Assembly (NCBI RefSeq): GCF_017876095.1
Contig: NZ_JAGINM010000001.1
Span: 124,001 to 188,000, forward strand
Length of the DNA stretch: 64,000 nt
Reading direction: 5' to 3'
Source of the DNA: Azospirillum agricola
GTDB taxonomy: Bacteria > Pseudomonadota > Alphaproteobacteria > Azospirillales > Azospirillaceae
Shown here: piece after piece, positions 17,834 through 28,064 of the stretch
Position numbering within the stretch: the stretch's first letter is position 1
Layout: every line of letters begins with the position of its first letter
Program-made: the position numbers and the translations under genes
The notes under the pieces: generated by a model
Seen by the model: only the letters and a program-made list of their open reading frames with translations
Databases searched by the model: none
What the model was told of the DNA's origin: nothing

Positions 17834-18017
17834 GAACGACTCTCCGCTTCTGCGAGAATGAGACAGCACGCGAGGGACGAAGGCCGGCCGGCTCCACGAA
17901 ACGCGTGAGGGGATGATTGGCCGGTTGCTGGCCGATGAAAAGAAAAAAATCCTAAAAATAGGACTTTCAAGCACTTAGGCATGTCGGTCTTCCCGTGACC
18001 GCCCGCCGATCCCCGGA
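17834..18017. other. AT-richer intergenic region
   Basis: This lies between the tail-like gene and the gcv leader. It includes an A-run and a small hairpin (TCCTA-AAAA-TAGGA, near 17949-17962). No gene is seen. Confidence 0.4.
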
Positions 18018-18046
18018 TTGACAATCGCCGGCTCCCGCGACAGTGT
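18018..18046 (+). promoter_or_regulatory. candidate promoter for the gcv operon
   Basis: A perfect -35 hexamer TTGACA (18018-18023) is followed 17 bases later by a poor -10 (CAGTGT). A start near 18053 would place the whole glycine riboswitch in the leader. This is inference from position. Confidence 0.4.
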
Positions 18047-18068
18047 GGGCCATCACGCCGATGATCCC

Positions 18069-18298
18069 TCGCGGGAGAGATCGCCACGGACCGGGCCTGG
18101 AAAGGCACGCGCCCGATGGCGGCGCCGAAGGAGCAACCGCCCCCGGAAACTCTCAGGCAAAAGGACCGCAAGGGGATAAGGCACCTCTGGAAAGCAGCCT
18201 CGGCGCGCCTGCGTCGCGACTCACCGAAGGAGTAAACCGACGCGGACGGCTCGGCCGGCGCGCGGTGAATCTCTCAGGTCCAAGACAGAAGGGGGCAG
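18069..18298 (+). ncRNA. tandem glycine riboswitch (gcvT type)
   Basis: Two consecutive glycine aptamers can be read. The first runs from about 18069 to 18178 and has GCGGGAGAGA, then GCCGAAGGAGCAA and AACTCTCAGGCAAAAGGACCG. The second runs from about 18183 to 18298 and has CTCTGGAAAGCAG, CACCGAAGGAGTAAACC and AATCTCTCAGGTCCAAGACAGA. These are the signature conserved blocks of the class. It ends about 50 bases before the gcvT start, so it most likely raises expression of the glycine cleavage operon when glycine is abundant. Confidence 0.95.
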
Positions 18299-18350
18299 AC
18301 TCCCGCACCGAATCCGGTGCGGGCGCTGCAACCCATGTCGGAGGACCCGC

Positions 18351-19463
18351 GTGACCGAGGCCAACGCACCGCTCAAGACCACCCCGCTGCACGCCCTGCA
18401 CGTCGAACTCGGCGCCCGCATGGTGCCCTTCGCCGGCTATGACATGCCGGTGCAGTACCCGCTGGGCATCCTGAAGGAGCACCAGCACACCCGCGAGAAG
18501 GCCGGGCTGTTCGACGTCTCCCACATGGGGCAGGTGCGGCTGACCGGCGGGGATCCGGCGGCGGCGCTGGAAACGCTGGTTCCCGGCGACATCAAGGGGC
18601 TGGCGCGCGGTCGCATGCGCTACACGCTGTTCCTGAACGAGCAGGGCGGCATCCTCGACGACCTGATGGTGACGAACGCCGGCGACCATCTGTTCCTGGT
18701 GGTCAACGCCGCCTGCAAGGAGCAGGACGTCGCCCATCTGCGCGAAAAGCTGGCCGGTAAGGCCGAGGTGGAGCTGCTCGACGATCTGGCGCTGCTGGCC
18801 CTGCAAGGTCCGGCCGCCGCCGGGGTGCTGGCCCGCTTCGTGCCCGAGGCCGCCACCATGAAGTTCATGAGCTACCTGCCGGCCACCTTCAACGGCGTGC
18901 CGGTGGTGCTGACCCGCTCCGGCTACACCGGCGAGGACGGCTACGAGATCTCCTGCGCCAACGCCGACGCGGAGACCATCGTCCGCGCCCTGCTGGCCGA
19001 GCCGGAGGTCGAGGCGATCGGGCTCGGCGCCCGCGACTCGCTGCGGCTGGAGGCGGGGCTGTGCCTCTACGGGCACGACATCGACACGACGACGACTCCG
19101 GTCGAGGGCGCCCTGGAATGGACCCTGCCGAAGCGCCGCCGCGCCGAGGGCGGTTTCCCCGGCTTCGACATCATTTCCAGGCAACTGGCCGAGGGGGCGT
19201 CGCGTCGCCGCGTCGGCGTCCAGCCCGACGGCCGCCAGCCGGCCCGCGAGCACACCGAGATCCAGGATGCCGACGGCAACAGGATCGGCGAGATCACCAG
19301 CGGCGGCTTCGGCCCGACCGCCGGGGCGCCGGTCGCCATGGGCTACGTCGACGGCGCCCACGCGGCGGTCGGCACGCCGCTGACCCTGCTGGTGCGTGGC
19401 AAGCCGGTGCCGGCCCGCGTCGCCGCGACTCCCTTCGTGCCGCAGCGTTACTACCGGGGCTGA
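18351..19463 (+). CDS. gcvT: glycine cleavage system T protein (aminomethyltransferase)
   Basis: GcvT moves the aminomethyl carbon from the lipoyl arm of the H protein to tetrahydrofolate, releasing ammonia and forming 5,10-methylene-THF. The protein has 370 residues. Motifs include PLHALHVELGARMVPFAGYDMPVQY at the start (given here as its well-known N-terminal block), DVSHMGQ, TLFLNEQGGILDDLMV, SGYTGEDGYEI, GLGARDSLRLEAGLCLYGHD with the folate-site aspartate, and a C-terminal EITSGGFGPT barrel. The start is GTG with GGAGG upstream. It is the first gene of the riboswitch-controlled operon; gcvH follows 54 bases later. Confidence 0.95.
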   Translation: MTEANAPLKTTPLHALHVELGARMVPFAGYDMPVQYPLGILKEHQHTREKAGLFDVSHMGQVRLTGGDPAAALETLVPGDIKGLARGRMRYTLFLNEQGGILDDLMVTNAGDHLFLVVNAACKEQDVAHLREKLAGKAEVELLDDLALLALQGPAAAGVLARFVPEAATMKFMSYLPATFNGVPVVLTRSGYTGEDGYEISCANADAETIVRALLAEPEVEAIGLGARDSLRLEAGLCLYGHDIDTTTTPVEGALEWTLPKRRRAEGGFPGFDIISRQLAEGASRRRVGVQPDGRQPAREHTEIQDADGNRIGEITSGGFGPTAGAPVAMGYVDGAHAAVGTPLTLLVRGKPVPARVAATPFVPQRYYRG

Positions 19464-19517
19464 CGCTCCGCTCCCGCCTTCACAAGAAACTCCACCATCA
19501 TCGAACAGGGGACGATC

Positions 19518-19892
19518 ATGACCGTCAAATACACCAAGGACCATGAATGGGTGCGCGTCGAGGGCGACGTCGGCACCGTCGGCGTGTCCGATTTCGCGCA
19601 GCACCAGCTCGGCGACGTGGTGTTCGTCGAGCTGCCCGACGTCGGCCGGACGCTGGAGAAGGGCAAGGAAGCCGCCGTCGTCGAGTCGGTCAAGGCCGCC
19701 AGCGACGTCTTCGCCCCCGTCTCCGGCGAGGTCATCGAGGTCAACCACGACCTGGAGAACGAGCCCGCCCGCGTCAACACCGGCGCCCAGACCGAGGGCT
19801 GGTTCTTCAAGCTGCGCCTGTCCAACCCGTCCGAGCTGGACGGGCTGATGGACGAGGCGGCCTACAAGGCCTTCGTCGAGGAATCGAACTGA
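19518..19892 (+). CDS. gcvH: glycine cleavage system H protein
   Basis: GcvH is the lipoylated carrier protein that shuttles the aminomethyl group between the P, T and L proteins. It has 124 residues, the normal size. The lipoyl lysine is Lys59 in [27 protein letters not shown] at the N-terminus and [15 protein letters not shown] near the end are also typical. It sits between gcvT and gcvPA, with only one base before the gcvPA start, so translation is probably coupled. Confidence 0.97.
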   Translation: MTVKYTKDHEWVRVEGDVGTVGVSDFAQHQLGDVVFVELPDVGRTLEKGKEAAVVESVKAASDVFAPVSGEVIEVNHDLENEPARVNTGAQTEGWFFKLRLSNPSELDGLMDEAAYKAFVEESN

Positions 19893-19893
19893 G

Positions 19894-21249
19894 ATGCGCT
19901 ATCTGCCCCTGACCGAGGCCGACCGGCAGTCCATGCTGGCGGCCACCCGCGCGGCGTCGGTGGACGAGTTGTTCCGCGACGTTCCCGAGGCGGCCCGCCT
20001 GTCCGGCCCGATCGGGGGCCTGCCCGATCACATGGGCGAGCTCGAGGTCGAGCGGCTGCTGGGCGCCATGGCGGCGAAGAGCCTTCCCGCCGGTTCGGTG
20101 CCCAGCTTCCTCGGCGCCGGCGCCTACCGCCATCACATCCCGGCGACGGTGGACCATCTGGTCCAGCGCGGCGAGTTCCTGACCGCCTACACCCCCTACC
20201 AGCCGGAGGTGAGCCAGGGCACGCTCCAGGTCCTGTTCGAGTTCCAGACCCAGGTCGCCCTGCTGACCGGCATGGATGTGGCGAACGCCTCGATGTACGA
20301 CGGCGCCACCGCCTGCGCCGAGGCCGTGATGATGGCCAACCGTGTCACCCGTCGGAAGAAGGCGATCCTGTCGGGCGGCCTGCACCCGCATTACCGCGAC
20401 ACGACGACGACCGACGCCCGCTTCATCGGCTTCGACGCCGTGGCGCTGCCGGCCGACCCGGAGGGCACGGAGGATCTGGCGGCGCGCATCGACGACCAGA
20501 CCTCCTGCGTCGTCGTGCAGAATCCCAGCGTCTTCGGGCAGGTGCGCGATTACTCCGACCTCGCCAAGGCCTGCCAGGCGAAGGGCGCGCTGCTGATCGT
20601 CGTGGTGACGGAGGCGCTGTCGCTCGGCCTGCTGCCGACGCCCGGCGGGATGGGCGCCGACATCGTCGCGGCGGAAGGCCAGTCCTTCGGTGGCGCCCTG
20701 AACTTCGGCGGTCCCTATGTCGGGCTGTTCGCGGTGAAGGACAAGTATGTCCGCCAGATGCCGGGCCGCCTGTGCGGCGAGACGGTGGACGCCGACGGGC
20801 GGCGCGGCTTCGTGCTGACGCTCTCGACCCGCGAGCAGCACATCCGCCGCGAGAAGGCGACCTCCAACATCTGCACCAACGCCGGCCTGTGCGCGCTGGC
20901 CTTCTCGATCCATGTCAGCCTGCTCGGCGAGGAAGGGCTGACGCAGCTCGCCCGCCTCAACCACGCCAAGGCGGTGCAACTCGCCGACAAGCTGGCGGCG
21001 GCGCCCGGCGTGTCGGTGATCAACGACGGCTTCTTCAACGAGTTCACCGTCCGGCTGCCCAAGCCGGCGGCTGAGGTGGTCGAGGCGCTGGCCGAACGCC
21101 GCATCCTCGGCGGCGTTCCGGTGTCGCGCCTCTATCCGGGTGAACTCGGCAAGGGGCTTGAGAATCTTCTGCTGGTCGCCGTCACCGAGACCAACACCGA
21201 GTCCGACATGGACGCCTTCGTCACGGCCCTCGCCGAGGTTCTGTCATGA
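19894..21249 (+). CDS. gcvPA: glycine dehydrogenase (decarboxylating) subunit 1
   Basis: This is the N-terminal half of the P protein, which decarboxylates glycine with PLP; the two halves are separate genes here, as in many alphaproteobacteria and Gram-positives. The protein has 451 residues. Motifs include [15 protein letters not shown] at the start, [46 protein letters not shown] and [19 protein letters not shown], then [15 protein letters not shown]. The stop overlaps the gcvPB start (ATGA), consistent with a 1:1 complex. It lacks the PLP lysine, which is in the partner. Confidence 0.95.
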   Translation: MRYLPLTEADRQSMLAATRAASVDELFRDVPEAARLSGPIGGLPDHMGELEVERLLGAMAAKSLPAGSVPSFLGAGAYRHHIPATVDHLVQRGEFLTAYTPYQPEVSQGTLQVLFEFQTQVALLTGMDVANASMYDGATACAEAVMMANRVTRRKKAILSGGLHPHYRDTTTTDARFIGFDAVALPADPEGTEDLAARIDDQTSCVVVQNPSVFGQVRDYSDLAKACQAKGALLIVVVTEALSLGLLPTPGGMGADIVAAEGQSFGGALNFGGPYVGLFAVKDKYVRQMPGRLCGETVDADGRRGFVLTLSTREQHIRREKATSNICTNAGLCALAFSIHVSLLGEEGLTQLARLNHAKAVQLADKLAAAPGVSVINDGFFNEFTVRLPKPAAEVVEALAERRILGGVPVSRLYPGELGKGLENLLLVAVTETNTESDMDAFVTALAEVLS

Positions 21250-22814
21250 GCATGAATTCCCAGGGCCGTCCCTCGGCCATCCCGGCGGCCGGCGGCACGG
21301 ACTCCGTGACCGGCACCGTCACCGGCAACCGCGGCCTCCAGATCGAGGAGCCGCTGATCTTCGAACAGGACAGCGCCGGCCGCTGCGGCGTCGACCTGCC
21401 GGAAGCGCCCAAGGTCGCGTCGCGTCTCGGTGGAATCACGCCGCGCGCCCGCATCGGCCTGCCCGGTCTGGCCGAGCCGCAGGTCGTCCGCCACTACACC
21501 CGCCTGTCGCAGAAGAACTACGCCATCGACAGCGGCCTGTACCCGCTCGGCTCCTGCACGATGAAGCACAACCCGCGCCTGAACGAGAAGATGGCGCGGC
21601 TGCCGGGCTTCGCCGACGTCCACCCGCTCCAGCCGGTCAGCACCGTGCAGGGGGCGCTGGAACTGATGGACCAACTCGCCCATTGGCTGAAGACGCTGAC
21701 CGGCATGGCCGCCGTGACGCTGGCCCCGGCGGCCGGTGCCCATGGCGAGATGTGCGGCATCATGGCGATCCGCGCCGCCCACGACGCCAGGGGGGACAAG
21801 GCCCGCACCAAGATCCTGGTGCCGGAGAGCGCCCACGGCACCAACCCGGCGACCGCCGCCGCCTGTGGCTACGCCGTGGAGTCGATCCCGGCGACGGCCG
21901 ACGGCCGCGTCGACCTCGACGCGCTGAAGGCCAAGCTCGGCCCCGACGTGGCCGGGCTGATGCTGACCAACCCGAACACCTGCGGCCTGTTCGAGCGCGA
22001 CATCATCGCCATCGCCGAGGCGGTGCACGGGGCGGGCGCCTATTTCTACTGCGACGGCGCCAACTTCAACGCCATCGTCGGGCGGGTGCGGCCGGCCGAC
22101 CTCGGCATCGACGTCATGCACATCAACCTGCACAAGACCTTCTCGACGCCGCACGGCGGCGGCGGTCCGGGCTCGGGGCCGGTGGTGTTCTCGGAGGCGC
22201 TGGCGCCCTACGTGCCGGTTCCCTACGTGACGCACGGCCCCGACGGCTTCGCTCTGGTCGAGGAGGCCGGCGACGGCCCGGCCTTCGGCCGGATGAAGGC
22301 GTTCCACGGCCAGATGGGCATGTTCACCCGCGCGCTCTCCTACATGCTGAGCCACGGCGCCGACGGGCTGCGGCAGGCGTCGGGCGACGCGGTGCTCAAC
22401 GCCAACTACGTGATGGCGCGGCTGGAGGACGTGATGACGGCGTCCTTCGAGGGGCCCTGCATGCACGAGTGCCTGTTCGACGACCGTTTCCTGAAGGGGA
22501 CGGGCGTCACCACGCTCGACATCGCCAAGGCGCTGATCGACGAGGGCTTCCACCCGATGACCATGTATTTCCCGCTGGTCGTCCACGGCGCCCTGCTGAT
22601 CGAGCCGACCGAGACGGAGAGCAAGGCCGGGCTCGACCAGTTCATCGACGCCCTGCGGGCGCTGGCCGAGCGCGCCAAGTCGGGCGACGCCGCCTATTTC
22701 CAGGGTGCGCCGCGCCTGACCCCGCGCCGCCGCCTGGACGAGACCGCCGCCGCCCGCAAGCCGGTGCTGCGCTGGGTCCCGCCGGCTCCCGCCGAGGCGC
22801 TGGCGGCGGACTGA
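21246..22814 (+). CDS. gcvPB: glycine dehydrogenase (decarboxylating) subunit 2
   Basis: This is the PLP-binding half of the P protein. It has 522 residues. The Schiff-base lysine is Lys297 in the motif [19 protein letters not shown]. Other signatures are [39 protein letters not shown] and [13 protein letters not shown]. The first 30 residues are a low-complexity extension compared with typical family members. The start overlaps the stop of gcvPA by four bases. It is the last gene of the operon and is followed by a strong terminator. Confidence 0.95.
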   Translation: MSMNSQGRPSAIPAAGGTDSVTGTVTGNRGLQIEEPLIFEQDSAGRCGVDLPEAPKVASRLGGITPRARIGLPGLAEPQVVRHYTRLSQKNYAIDSGLYPLGSCTMKHNPRLNEKMARLPGFADVHPLQPVSTVQGALELMDQLAHWLKTLTGMAAVTLAPAAGAHGEMCGIMAIRAAHDARGDKARTKILVPESAHGTNPATAAACGYAVESIPATADGRVDLDALKAKLGPDVAGLMLTNPNTCGLFERDIIAIAEAVHGAGAYFYCDGANFNAIVGRVRPADLGIDVMHINLHKTFSTPHGGGGPGSGPVVFSEALAPYVPVPYVTHGPDGFALVEEAGDGPAFGRMKAFHGQMGMFTRALSYMLSHGADGLRQASGDAVLNANYVMARLEDVMTASFEGPCMHECLFDDRFLKGTGVTTLDIAKALIDEGFHPMTMYFPLVVHGALLIEPTETESKAGLDQFIDALRALAERAKSGDAAYFQGAPRLTPRRRLDETAAARKPVLRWVPPAPAEALAAD

Positions 22815-22826
22815 CCCCGCTCCGGC

Positions 22827-22864
22827 AAAAAAAGGCCCGCCTCTTTTCGGAGGCGGGCCTTTTC
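22827..22864. terminator. rho-independent terminator of the gcv operon
   Basis: An A run, the arms AAAGGCCCGCCTC and GAGGCGGGCCTTT, and a T run form a bidirectional terminator shared with the convergent hydrolase-like gene. Confidence 0.9.
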
Positions 22865-22886
22865 TCTGGGGTGGTCGTGCGGTGGC

Positions 22887-24041
22887 TCAATTGACCTTGC
22901 GCAGCACCGTCTCCAGCCGTCCCTTGCCGGCCTTGTCGAGCCAGGTCGCGGCGATGCGGCCGTCGGGGCGCAGGCGGTAGCGCAGGATGTTGCGGCCCTT
23001 CTCGTCGAAGATCAACTCGCCATCCTCGATGCGGCCCTTGCGGCGGACGCGCTCGAAGGGCTGGTCGGGCTCCATGCCGGTGCCCAGCACGTAGTCGGCG
23101 TAGACGGCGTCGCCCTCGGCCCGCTCGACGGCCAGCGCCACCTCGCGGCCGTTGATGTAGCTGCCGTACCACATGCCGAGATAGGGACGCAGCGGGGCCG
23201 CCGCGTCGGCGCCGCTGGCCGACCCCGATGCCGAGGTGGAGGTCGCCGCCTGCAACAGCTCGGCGCTCGGGTTGCGGCCCCAGCTGTCGTCGCAGGGCGG
23301 GTCGTTGGGGGAGGGGGGCGCCTCGGCGAAGCGGACGATGCAGCCGGCGAAGCGGCGGACGAACAGGCCGGTGCCGGCGGCGCCATGGCCGGTCAGCAGC
23401 GCCGGCTGGTCGATCACCAGATTGGGAAGGCCGCGCTGGGCGAGCGCGCTGCGTGCCGGCTCGCCGCGTCCGCCCGGATCGAAATCGTCGCCGTGGAAGA
23501 AGAACAGCATCACGCGCGACTGGCGCACGTTGCGCAGGATCGGCCAGAGTTGGGATGCGTTCTCGCGGTAGCTGTCATAGGCCTCGGTGAAGTTGCCGAA
23601 GGCCGCCGGGGCGGTGCCGACCACCGCGTCGATCCGCTCGGTCTGGCCCGCCGCCATCAGCGAGATGAAGGCGCCGAAGGATTGGCCGGTCAGCGTGACC
23701 CGGCGGTAGCCCTTGCTCTTCAGGCTGTCGGCGTAGCCGGCCAGCGCGCGCGAGCTGTTGGACAGCGTGTCGCTGACCCGCATGCGGTCGAGCCGGTAGA
23801 CATCCCAGCCGGCGTCGCGGAAGGCCTTCATGTAGAGCGGGGTCGGCGATTCCGAATCCTCGGATTCCACCGAACGGCCGTGGCTCCACACCACCGCGCC
23901 GCGCGCCTTGCCGGCTCCCAGCAGCGACGCTTCGCCGTAGGCGGGTTTCAGGACGATCTGCGCGGACGCGGGCTGGGCGGCTCCCATCAATCCGACCGTC
24001 GCGATCAGTCCGAGGATGGCGTGTCGAAGCGTCCGCATCAT
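22887..24041 (-). CDS. secreted alpha/beta-hydrolase-like protein
   Basis: This 384-residue protein has a clear signal peptide (hydrophobic residues 8-25, cut after PASAQ). The first part looks like an alpha/beta-hydrolase: RGAVVWSHGRSVES, a nucleophile elbow VTLTGQSFGAF with Ser in GQSFG, then VVGTAPAAF, MLFFFHGDDFDPGG as the likely acid loop, and LTGHGAAG as the likely catalytic histidine. After a Ser/Ala linker near residue 270 comes a small beta domain (LGMWYGSYINGREVALAVE, ILRYRLRPDGRIAATW). The substrate is unknown. It is expected to act in the periplasm or outside the cell. Confidence 0.7.
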   Translation of the reverse strand: MMRTLRHAILGLIATVGLMGAAQPASAQIVLKPAYGEASLLGAGKARGAVVWSHGRSVESEDSESPTPLYMKAFRDAGWDVYRLDRMRVSDTLSNSSRALAGYADSLKSKGYRRVTLTGQSFGAFISLMAAGQTERIDAVVGTAPAAFGNFTEAYDSYRENASQLWPILRNVRQSRVMLFFFHGDDFDPGGRGEPARSALAQRGLPNLVIDQPALLTGHGAAGTGLFVRRFAGCIVRFAEAPPSPNDPPCDDSWGRNPSAELLQAATSTSASGSASGADAAAPLRPYLGMWYGSYINGREVALAVERAEGDAVYADYVLGTGMEPDQPFERVRRKGRIEDGELIFDEKGRNILRYRLRPDGRIAATWLDKAGKGRLETVLRKVN

Positions 24042-24222
24042 TCGTTCCGGCCCCTGTGCTGCGTGCGGGGCCAGAATCCGGCCGGGAGGGTTAACGTGAC
24101 CTTTCCAAGCCCTTGCCCCCGGCGTTTGTCACAGGGTCAGTCATGCAACTAAGAATGACTCGCATCCATCAGCAAAGCGCGATACGATGCGGCCAACAGC
24201 CCAAGCGGAGGAGCGTCGCGGC

Positions 24223-24696
24223 ATGTGCGGAACGGTGGAAGAAGGGCGTTCGTCGCCCTGGACGGTGTCGGACCTGACGGCGGCCGAGCGGGCGCTGCTG
24301 ACCGGCGTGCGTCAGTGGTTTCGCGCCGGCACGGCGGGGGCGATGGCCTCCATGCGCATCGGGCTGAACGTCGCCGGGGTGCCGAACACCGCGCTGCTGC
24401 CGCTGTTCGCGCTGCTCGGCACCTTCGCGGTCGCCAATGCCCGCAAGCCGGAGATACGCTGCCCGGCCTGCTCGCGCATCAGCGTCGACGAGGCCGCCCT
24501 GCTCGACGCGCTGGCGGCGATCCAGGGCGGCGAGGCCGAGGTGGCCGCCCAGCTCTTCGACCGCTGGCTGCCGTTGGTGGCGCTGTGCATGGCGACCGAC
24601 GCGATGCGCGAGCTGGCCGGCATTCTCGACACCGCCCGCATCTATCTGCCGCGCCGCCGCCCGGCCCGCCTGATGATGGCGATGGCCGCCGAGTGA
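24223..24696 (+). CDS. hypothetical protein (157 aa)
   Basis: I do not recognise a family. The start at 24223 is chosen because GGAGGAG lies 9 bases upstream; an in-frame codon at 24187 lacks this. The protein has a polar N-terminus, a hydrophobic middle segment (PNTALLPLFALLGTFAVANA) that may be a membrane helix or buried helix, a CPACS cysteine pair right after it, then an acidic helical region and a basic C-terminus (YLPRRRPARLMMAMAAE). The cysteine pair might bind metal. It ends at a bidirectional hairpin. Confidence 0.6.
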   Translation: MCGTVEEGRSSPWTVSDLTAAERALLTGVRQWFRAGTAGAMASMRIGLNVAGVPNTALLPLFALLGTFAVANARKPEIRCPACSRISVDEAALLDALAAIQGGEAEVAAQLFDRWLPLVALCMATDAMRELAGILDTARIYLPRRRPARLMMAMAAE

Positions 24697-24702
24697 CTCC
24701 CC

Positions 24703-24726
24703 TCGAGCCGGGCGGGTGCCCGGCTC
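24703..24726. terminator. bidirectional hairpin
   Basis: The perfect 10-base arms CGAGCCGGGC and GCCCGGCTCG have a 4-base loop and lie between two convergent small genes. Confidence 0.7.
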
Positions 24727-24736
24727 GCCGGCTGCG

Positions 24737-24940
24737 TCAACTGGCCGCCTCCAGCGCGGCTTTCGCAAGCTCCAGAAGCTTCGCCTCGACCGCCTCGGCG
24801 TCGTAGCCGGGGTGGTCCGCGAGGCTGTCGCGCAACCGCATGGCGATGAGTTCGCCGGTGTGGTGCTTGTCGTAGAGCCGCACGTCGCCCAGCGCCCTGG
24901 CGACGCGCTTCAACCGTTCCCGATCGGGTTCCTGATCCAT
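24737..24940 (-). CDS. small hypothetical protein (67 aa)
   Basis: The sequence is a charged, probably all-helical small protein: MDQEPDRERLKRVARALGD, a YDKHHTGELIAMRLRDSLA stretch, and an amphipathic C-terminal helix ending EAAS. The ATG is preceded by GGGAGAG at good spacing. The reading frame is open much further upstream, but only this part has a sensible start. It is divergent from the next small gene at 25118. Family not recognised; function unknown. Confidence 0.55.
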   Translation of the reverse strand: MDQEPDRERLKRVARALGDVRLYDKHHTGELIAMRLRDSLADHPGYDAEAVEAKLLELAKAALEAAS

Positions 24941-25117
24941 CACGCTCTCCCGGTTGTCCTGTTCGGAACGGGAACAGGCGCGCCCGCCGATCCTCTCCTT
25001 CCACCCCGCGGACCAAGCGCGGTAAGGCGGGAGGGTGGGGGAACGAACCGGGTTCCCGTGCGTCCTGGTTTGCGAGAGCGCGGATGTGCCGCGACCGCCG
25101 GGCAGGGAGATGAGCGC

Positions 25118-25360
25118 ATGGATCCGGGACATGACCAACGCCGGGAGCTTCTGGCCCGCGTCCGCCTCGTCGTCGAGCATTACGAACGCAACAGCACGGC
25201 CGGCGTCGCGATCATGCGCGGCGTGCGCTACGACCTCGCGGTGCGGGCGACCGACCTGAACGGCGACGGCTGCCTGTTTCCGGCCTGCGGCTGCGTCAAG
25301 GCGGATTGCGCCGGCCGCGCCTCCTGCGCGCCGCCCGACACCGGGGCGTGGATCAAATGA
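25118..25360 (+). CDS. small cysteine-rich protein (80 aa)
   Basis: The first 50 residues are helical and charged (RRELLARVRLVVEHYERN); the C-terminus carries five cysteines in CLFPACGC, KADC and ASC, a spacing that could bind a metal or cluster. GGGAG lies about 9 bases before the ATG. Family not recognised. It is divergent from the 67-residue gene and convergent with glnA. Confidence 0.55.
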   Translation: MDPGHDQRRELLARVRLVVEHYERNSTAGVAIMRGVRYDLAVRATDLNGDGCLFPACGCVKADCAGRASCAPPDTGAWIK

Positions 25361-25388
25361 AGCCCCGCCGCTCCTGAAACTGAAACGG

Positions 25389-25424
25389 AAAAGCCGCCCC
25401 GGATTGCTCCGGGGCGGCTTTTCC
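25389..25424. terminator. bidirectional rho-independent terminator downstream of glnA
   Basis: The arms AAAAGCCGCCCCGGA and TCCGGGGCGGCTTTT have a 4-base loop, with A and T runs at the ends, so it works in both directions. Confidence 0.92.
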
Positions 25425-25474
25425 ATAATCTTCGACGAGGCGCGGCGCCCGGAACCGGACGCCGCGACACCGCA

Positions 25475-26884
25475 TCAGACCGAGTAGTACATCTTGTACT
25501 CGATCGGGTGCGGCATGGTCTCGAAGGCCATCATCTCTTCCGTGCGGAGGTCGATGTAGCCGTCGATCATGTCGGCCGAGAAGACGTCGCCCTGGCGCAG
25601 GAAGGCGTTGTCCTCGCGCAGCGCGTTGAGCGCCTCGCGCAGCGAGCCGCAAACCGTCGGAACCTTGGCCAGCTCTTCCGGCGGCAGGTCGTACAGGTTC
25701 TTGTCCATCGCGTCGCCGGGGTGGATCTTGTTCTTGATGCCGTCCAGGCCGGCCATCAGCATCGCCGCGAAGGCGAGGTACGGGTTGGCCGACGGATCCG
25801 GGAAGCGGACCTCGACGCGCTTGCCCTTCGGCGAGGCGACGTACGGGATGCGGCAGGAGGCCGAACGGTTGCGGGCCGAGTAGGCCAGCAGCACGGGAGC
25901 CTCATAGCCCGGGACCAGGCGCTTGTAGCTGTTGGTCGACGGGTTGGTGAAGGCGTTCAGCGCCTTGGCGTGCTTGATGATGCCGCCGATGTAGTACAGC
26001 GCCAGCTCCGACAGGTCGGCGTACTGGTTGCCGGCGAACAGCGGCTGGCCGTCCTTCCAGATCGACTGGTGGCAGTGCATGCCCGAGCCGTTGTCGCCGA
26101 ACACCGGCTTCGGCATGAAGGTCGCCGACTTGCCGTAGGCGTGGGCGACGTTGTGCACCACGTACTTGTAGTACTGCATGTTGTCGCCGGTGCGGACCAG
26201 CGTGTCGAACTTGATGCCCAGTTCGTGCTGGGCGGCGGCCACCTCGTGGTGGTGCTTCTCGACCGGGACGCCCATCTCGGCCAGGACGCTCAGCATCTCG
26301 GCGCGCAGGTCGTTGGCGCTGTCGATCGGGGCGGTCGGGAAGTAGCCGCCCTTGGTGCCCGGACGGTGGCCCAGGTTGCCGTCCTCATACTCCTTGTCCG
26401 ACGAGTAGGAACCCTCGTCCGACGCGAACTGGTAGGACACCTTGTTCATTTCGACGCTGTACTTGACGTCGTCGAAGATGAAGAATTCGGCTTCCGGACC
26501 GAAATAGACGGTGTCGCCGATGCCGGCCGAGGCGGTGTAGCGCTCGGCGGCCTTGGCGATGCCGCGCGGGCAGCGCTCGTAGGCCTGGCCGGTGCCCGGA
26601 TCGAACACGTCGCAGAGGATGTTCAGCGTCGGCTGGGCGGCGAACGGATCCATAACGGCGGTGGTCGGATCGAGCTGAAGGATCATGTCCGACTCTTCGA
26701 TGCCCTTCCAGCCGGCGATCGACGAACCGTCGAACATGATGCCGTCCTCGAACACGTCCTCGTCGATCGTCGAGACGTGCTGGGCGGTGTGGTGCAGCTT
26801 GCCGCGCGGGTCGGTGAAGCGCAGGTCCACATACTTGACGTCGTGTTCCTTGATCAGGTCGAAGACCTTGCTGATGTCGGACAT
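25475..26884 (-). CDS. glnA: type I glutamine synthetase
   Basis: GlnA makes glutamine from glutamate, ammonia and ATP; it is the main ammonia-assimilation enzyme and a dodecamer. The 469-residue length is that of the adenylylation-regulated GSI-beta class. Motifs: [18 protein letters not shown] near the N-terminus, [17 protein letters not shown] latch region, [19 protein letters not shown] and [18 protein letters not shown], and the adenylylation site tyrosine in the NLYDLPPEE segment. glnB lies 261 bases upstream on the same strand, the classical glnBA arrangement. A separate glnA promoter may lie in that gap. Confidence 0.97.
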   Translation of the reverse strand: MSDISKVFDLIKEHDVKYVDLRFTDPRGKLHHTAQHVSTIDEDVFEDGIMFDGSSIAGWKGIEESDMILQLDPTTAVMDPFAAQPTLNILCDVFDPGTGQAYERCPRGIAKAAERYTASAGIGDTVYFGPEAEFFIFDDVKYSVEMNKVSYQFASDEGSYSSDKEYEDGNLGHRPGTKGGYFPTAPIDSANDLRAEMLSVLAEMGVPVEKHHHEVAAAQHELGIKFDTLVRTGDNMQYYKYVVHNVAHAYGKSATFMPKPVFGDNGSGMHCHQSIWKDGQPLFAGNQYADLSELALYYIGGIIKHAKALNAFTNPSTNSYKRLVPGYEAPVLLAYSARNRSASCRIPYVASPKGKRVEVRFPDPSANPYLAFAAMLMAGLDGIKNKIHPGDAMDKNLYDLPPEELAKVPTVCGSLREALNALREDNAFLRQGDVFSADMIDGYIDLRTEEMMAFETMPHPIEYKMYYSV

Positions 26885-27145
26885 ATCTCTTTTTCCACGC
26901 TTGAGAGGTTTGGATCCCGCAGCGTCAAACCAACCTTCGGATCACGAGGGCGGGAGACGGCGCTCGCGGCGGACGTTATGTCACGCCTGACCCGCCCGCA
27001 CAACGCGCGAGCCGAAAAACGCGCACGTCCGGCCTAGGGCCATCGGCCGTTCGGCAGGGGGTGCGGCGTAGGTCGTCCGGGCGGGCTGGCAAGTCAGGCG
27101 CATGTTGGCAACGGCTTGGGTGACGGGGACGGGTGGGGACGCCGG
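26885..27145 (-). other. glnB-glnA intergenic region
   Basis: A 261-base spacer between the two nitrogen genes. It has no reading frame of interest. It could hold a second promoter for glnA, but I see no convincing sigma-54 or sigma-70 box. Confidence 0.4.
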
Positions 27146-27550
<405 letters not shown>

Positions 27551-27553
27551 TTA

Positions 27554-27569
27554 AGCATGGAGCGTGCCA
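27554..27569 (-). promoter_or_regulatory. sigma-54 promoter upstream of glnB
   Basis: On the minus strand the sequence TGGCACGCTCCATGCT matches the -24/-12 consensus (TGGCAC-N5-TTGCW), with GG and GC separated by the required 10 bases. It lies about 70 bases upstream of the glnB start codon, with transcription expected near 27543. NtrC-dependent sigma-54 control of glnB is known in Azospirillum. Confidence 0.75.
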
Positions 27570-27611
27570 GAAACGGGTACTCCGATCCGGCAGCATGAAA
27601 CCACGACGAAA

Positions 27612-27648
27612 GGCAGCGGGCTGCCGTTGGTTGGGGCATCGCTCTGCC
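27612..27648. promoter_or_regulatory. candidate NtrC-type upstream sites for glnB
   Basis: Two inverted repeats, GGCAGCGGGCTGCC (27612-27625) and GGCATCGCTCTGCC (27635-27648), have centres 23 bases apart, about 75 and 98 bases before the predicted start site. The spacing suits an enhancer-binding activator, but the match to the NtrC consensus is loose. Confidence 0.35.
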
Positions 27649-27812
27649 AACGAATGCGGCGAAGTGAACATTATTTGTGCAAAGCCTGCAAGAGATCCGC
27701 GCAGGCGGCGGCAAACAGGGGGTGAAAGCGGGGGCGTCGCTTTTTTTCGGCCCCTCGTGAAAAAGCCCTTGACCGGACGGCTCGGCTGGGGCAAATAAGC
27801 GCTCCCAACGGC

Positions 27813-27889
27813 GGCGGTGGTAGCTCAGTTGGTAGAGCCCTCGGTTGTGGTCCGAGTGGTCGTGGGTTCGAGTCCCATCCATCGCCCCA
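27813..27889 (+). tRNA. tRNA-His (anticodon GTG)
   Basis: The acceptor stem GCGGTGG pairs with CCATCGC (one G-T), with the extra G at position -1 facing the discriminator C, a hallmark of tRNA-His. The anticodon loop is TTGTGGT and the T arm GTGGGTTCGAGTCCCAT. CCA is encoded. Confidence 0.95.
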
Positions 27890-28064
27890 TCCCCCCTCAT
27901 GGGGGTTTCCCAGACAACTCGATCTTTTTGACGTCCGCGCGGCTGGCTGGCCGCCCAGCGGGCGTTTATGCTTGCCCGGTTGAAAAATCGCGCTATCCAT
28001 GGCGTCCGCGTCGGCCATGGCGTTTGCCGGATCGGGAAAGGCCGGATCGAGAAGGGAAGGGGTG

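Noticed and set aside
19807..20979. A 390-residue minus-strand frame over gcvPA
   Set aside because: Antisense shadow of gcvPA with low-complexity composition.
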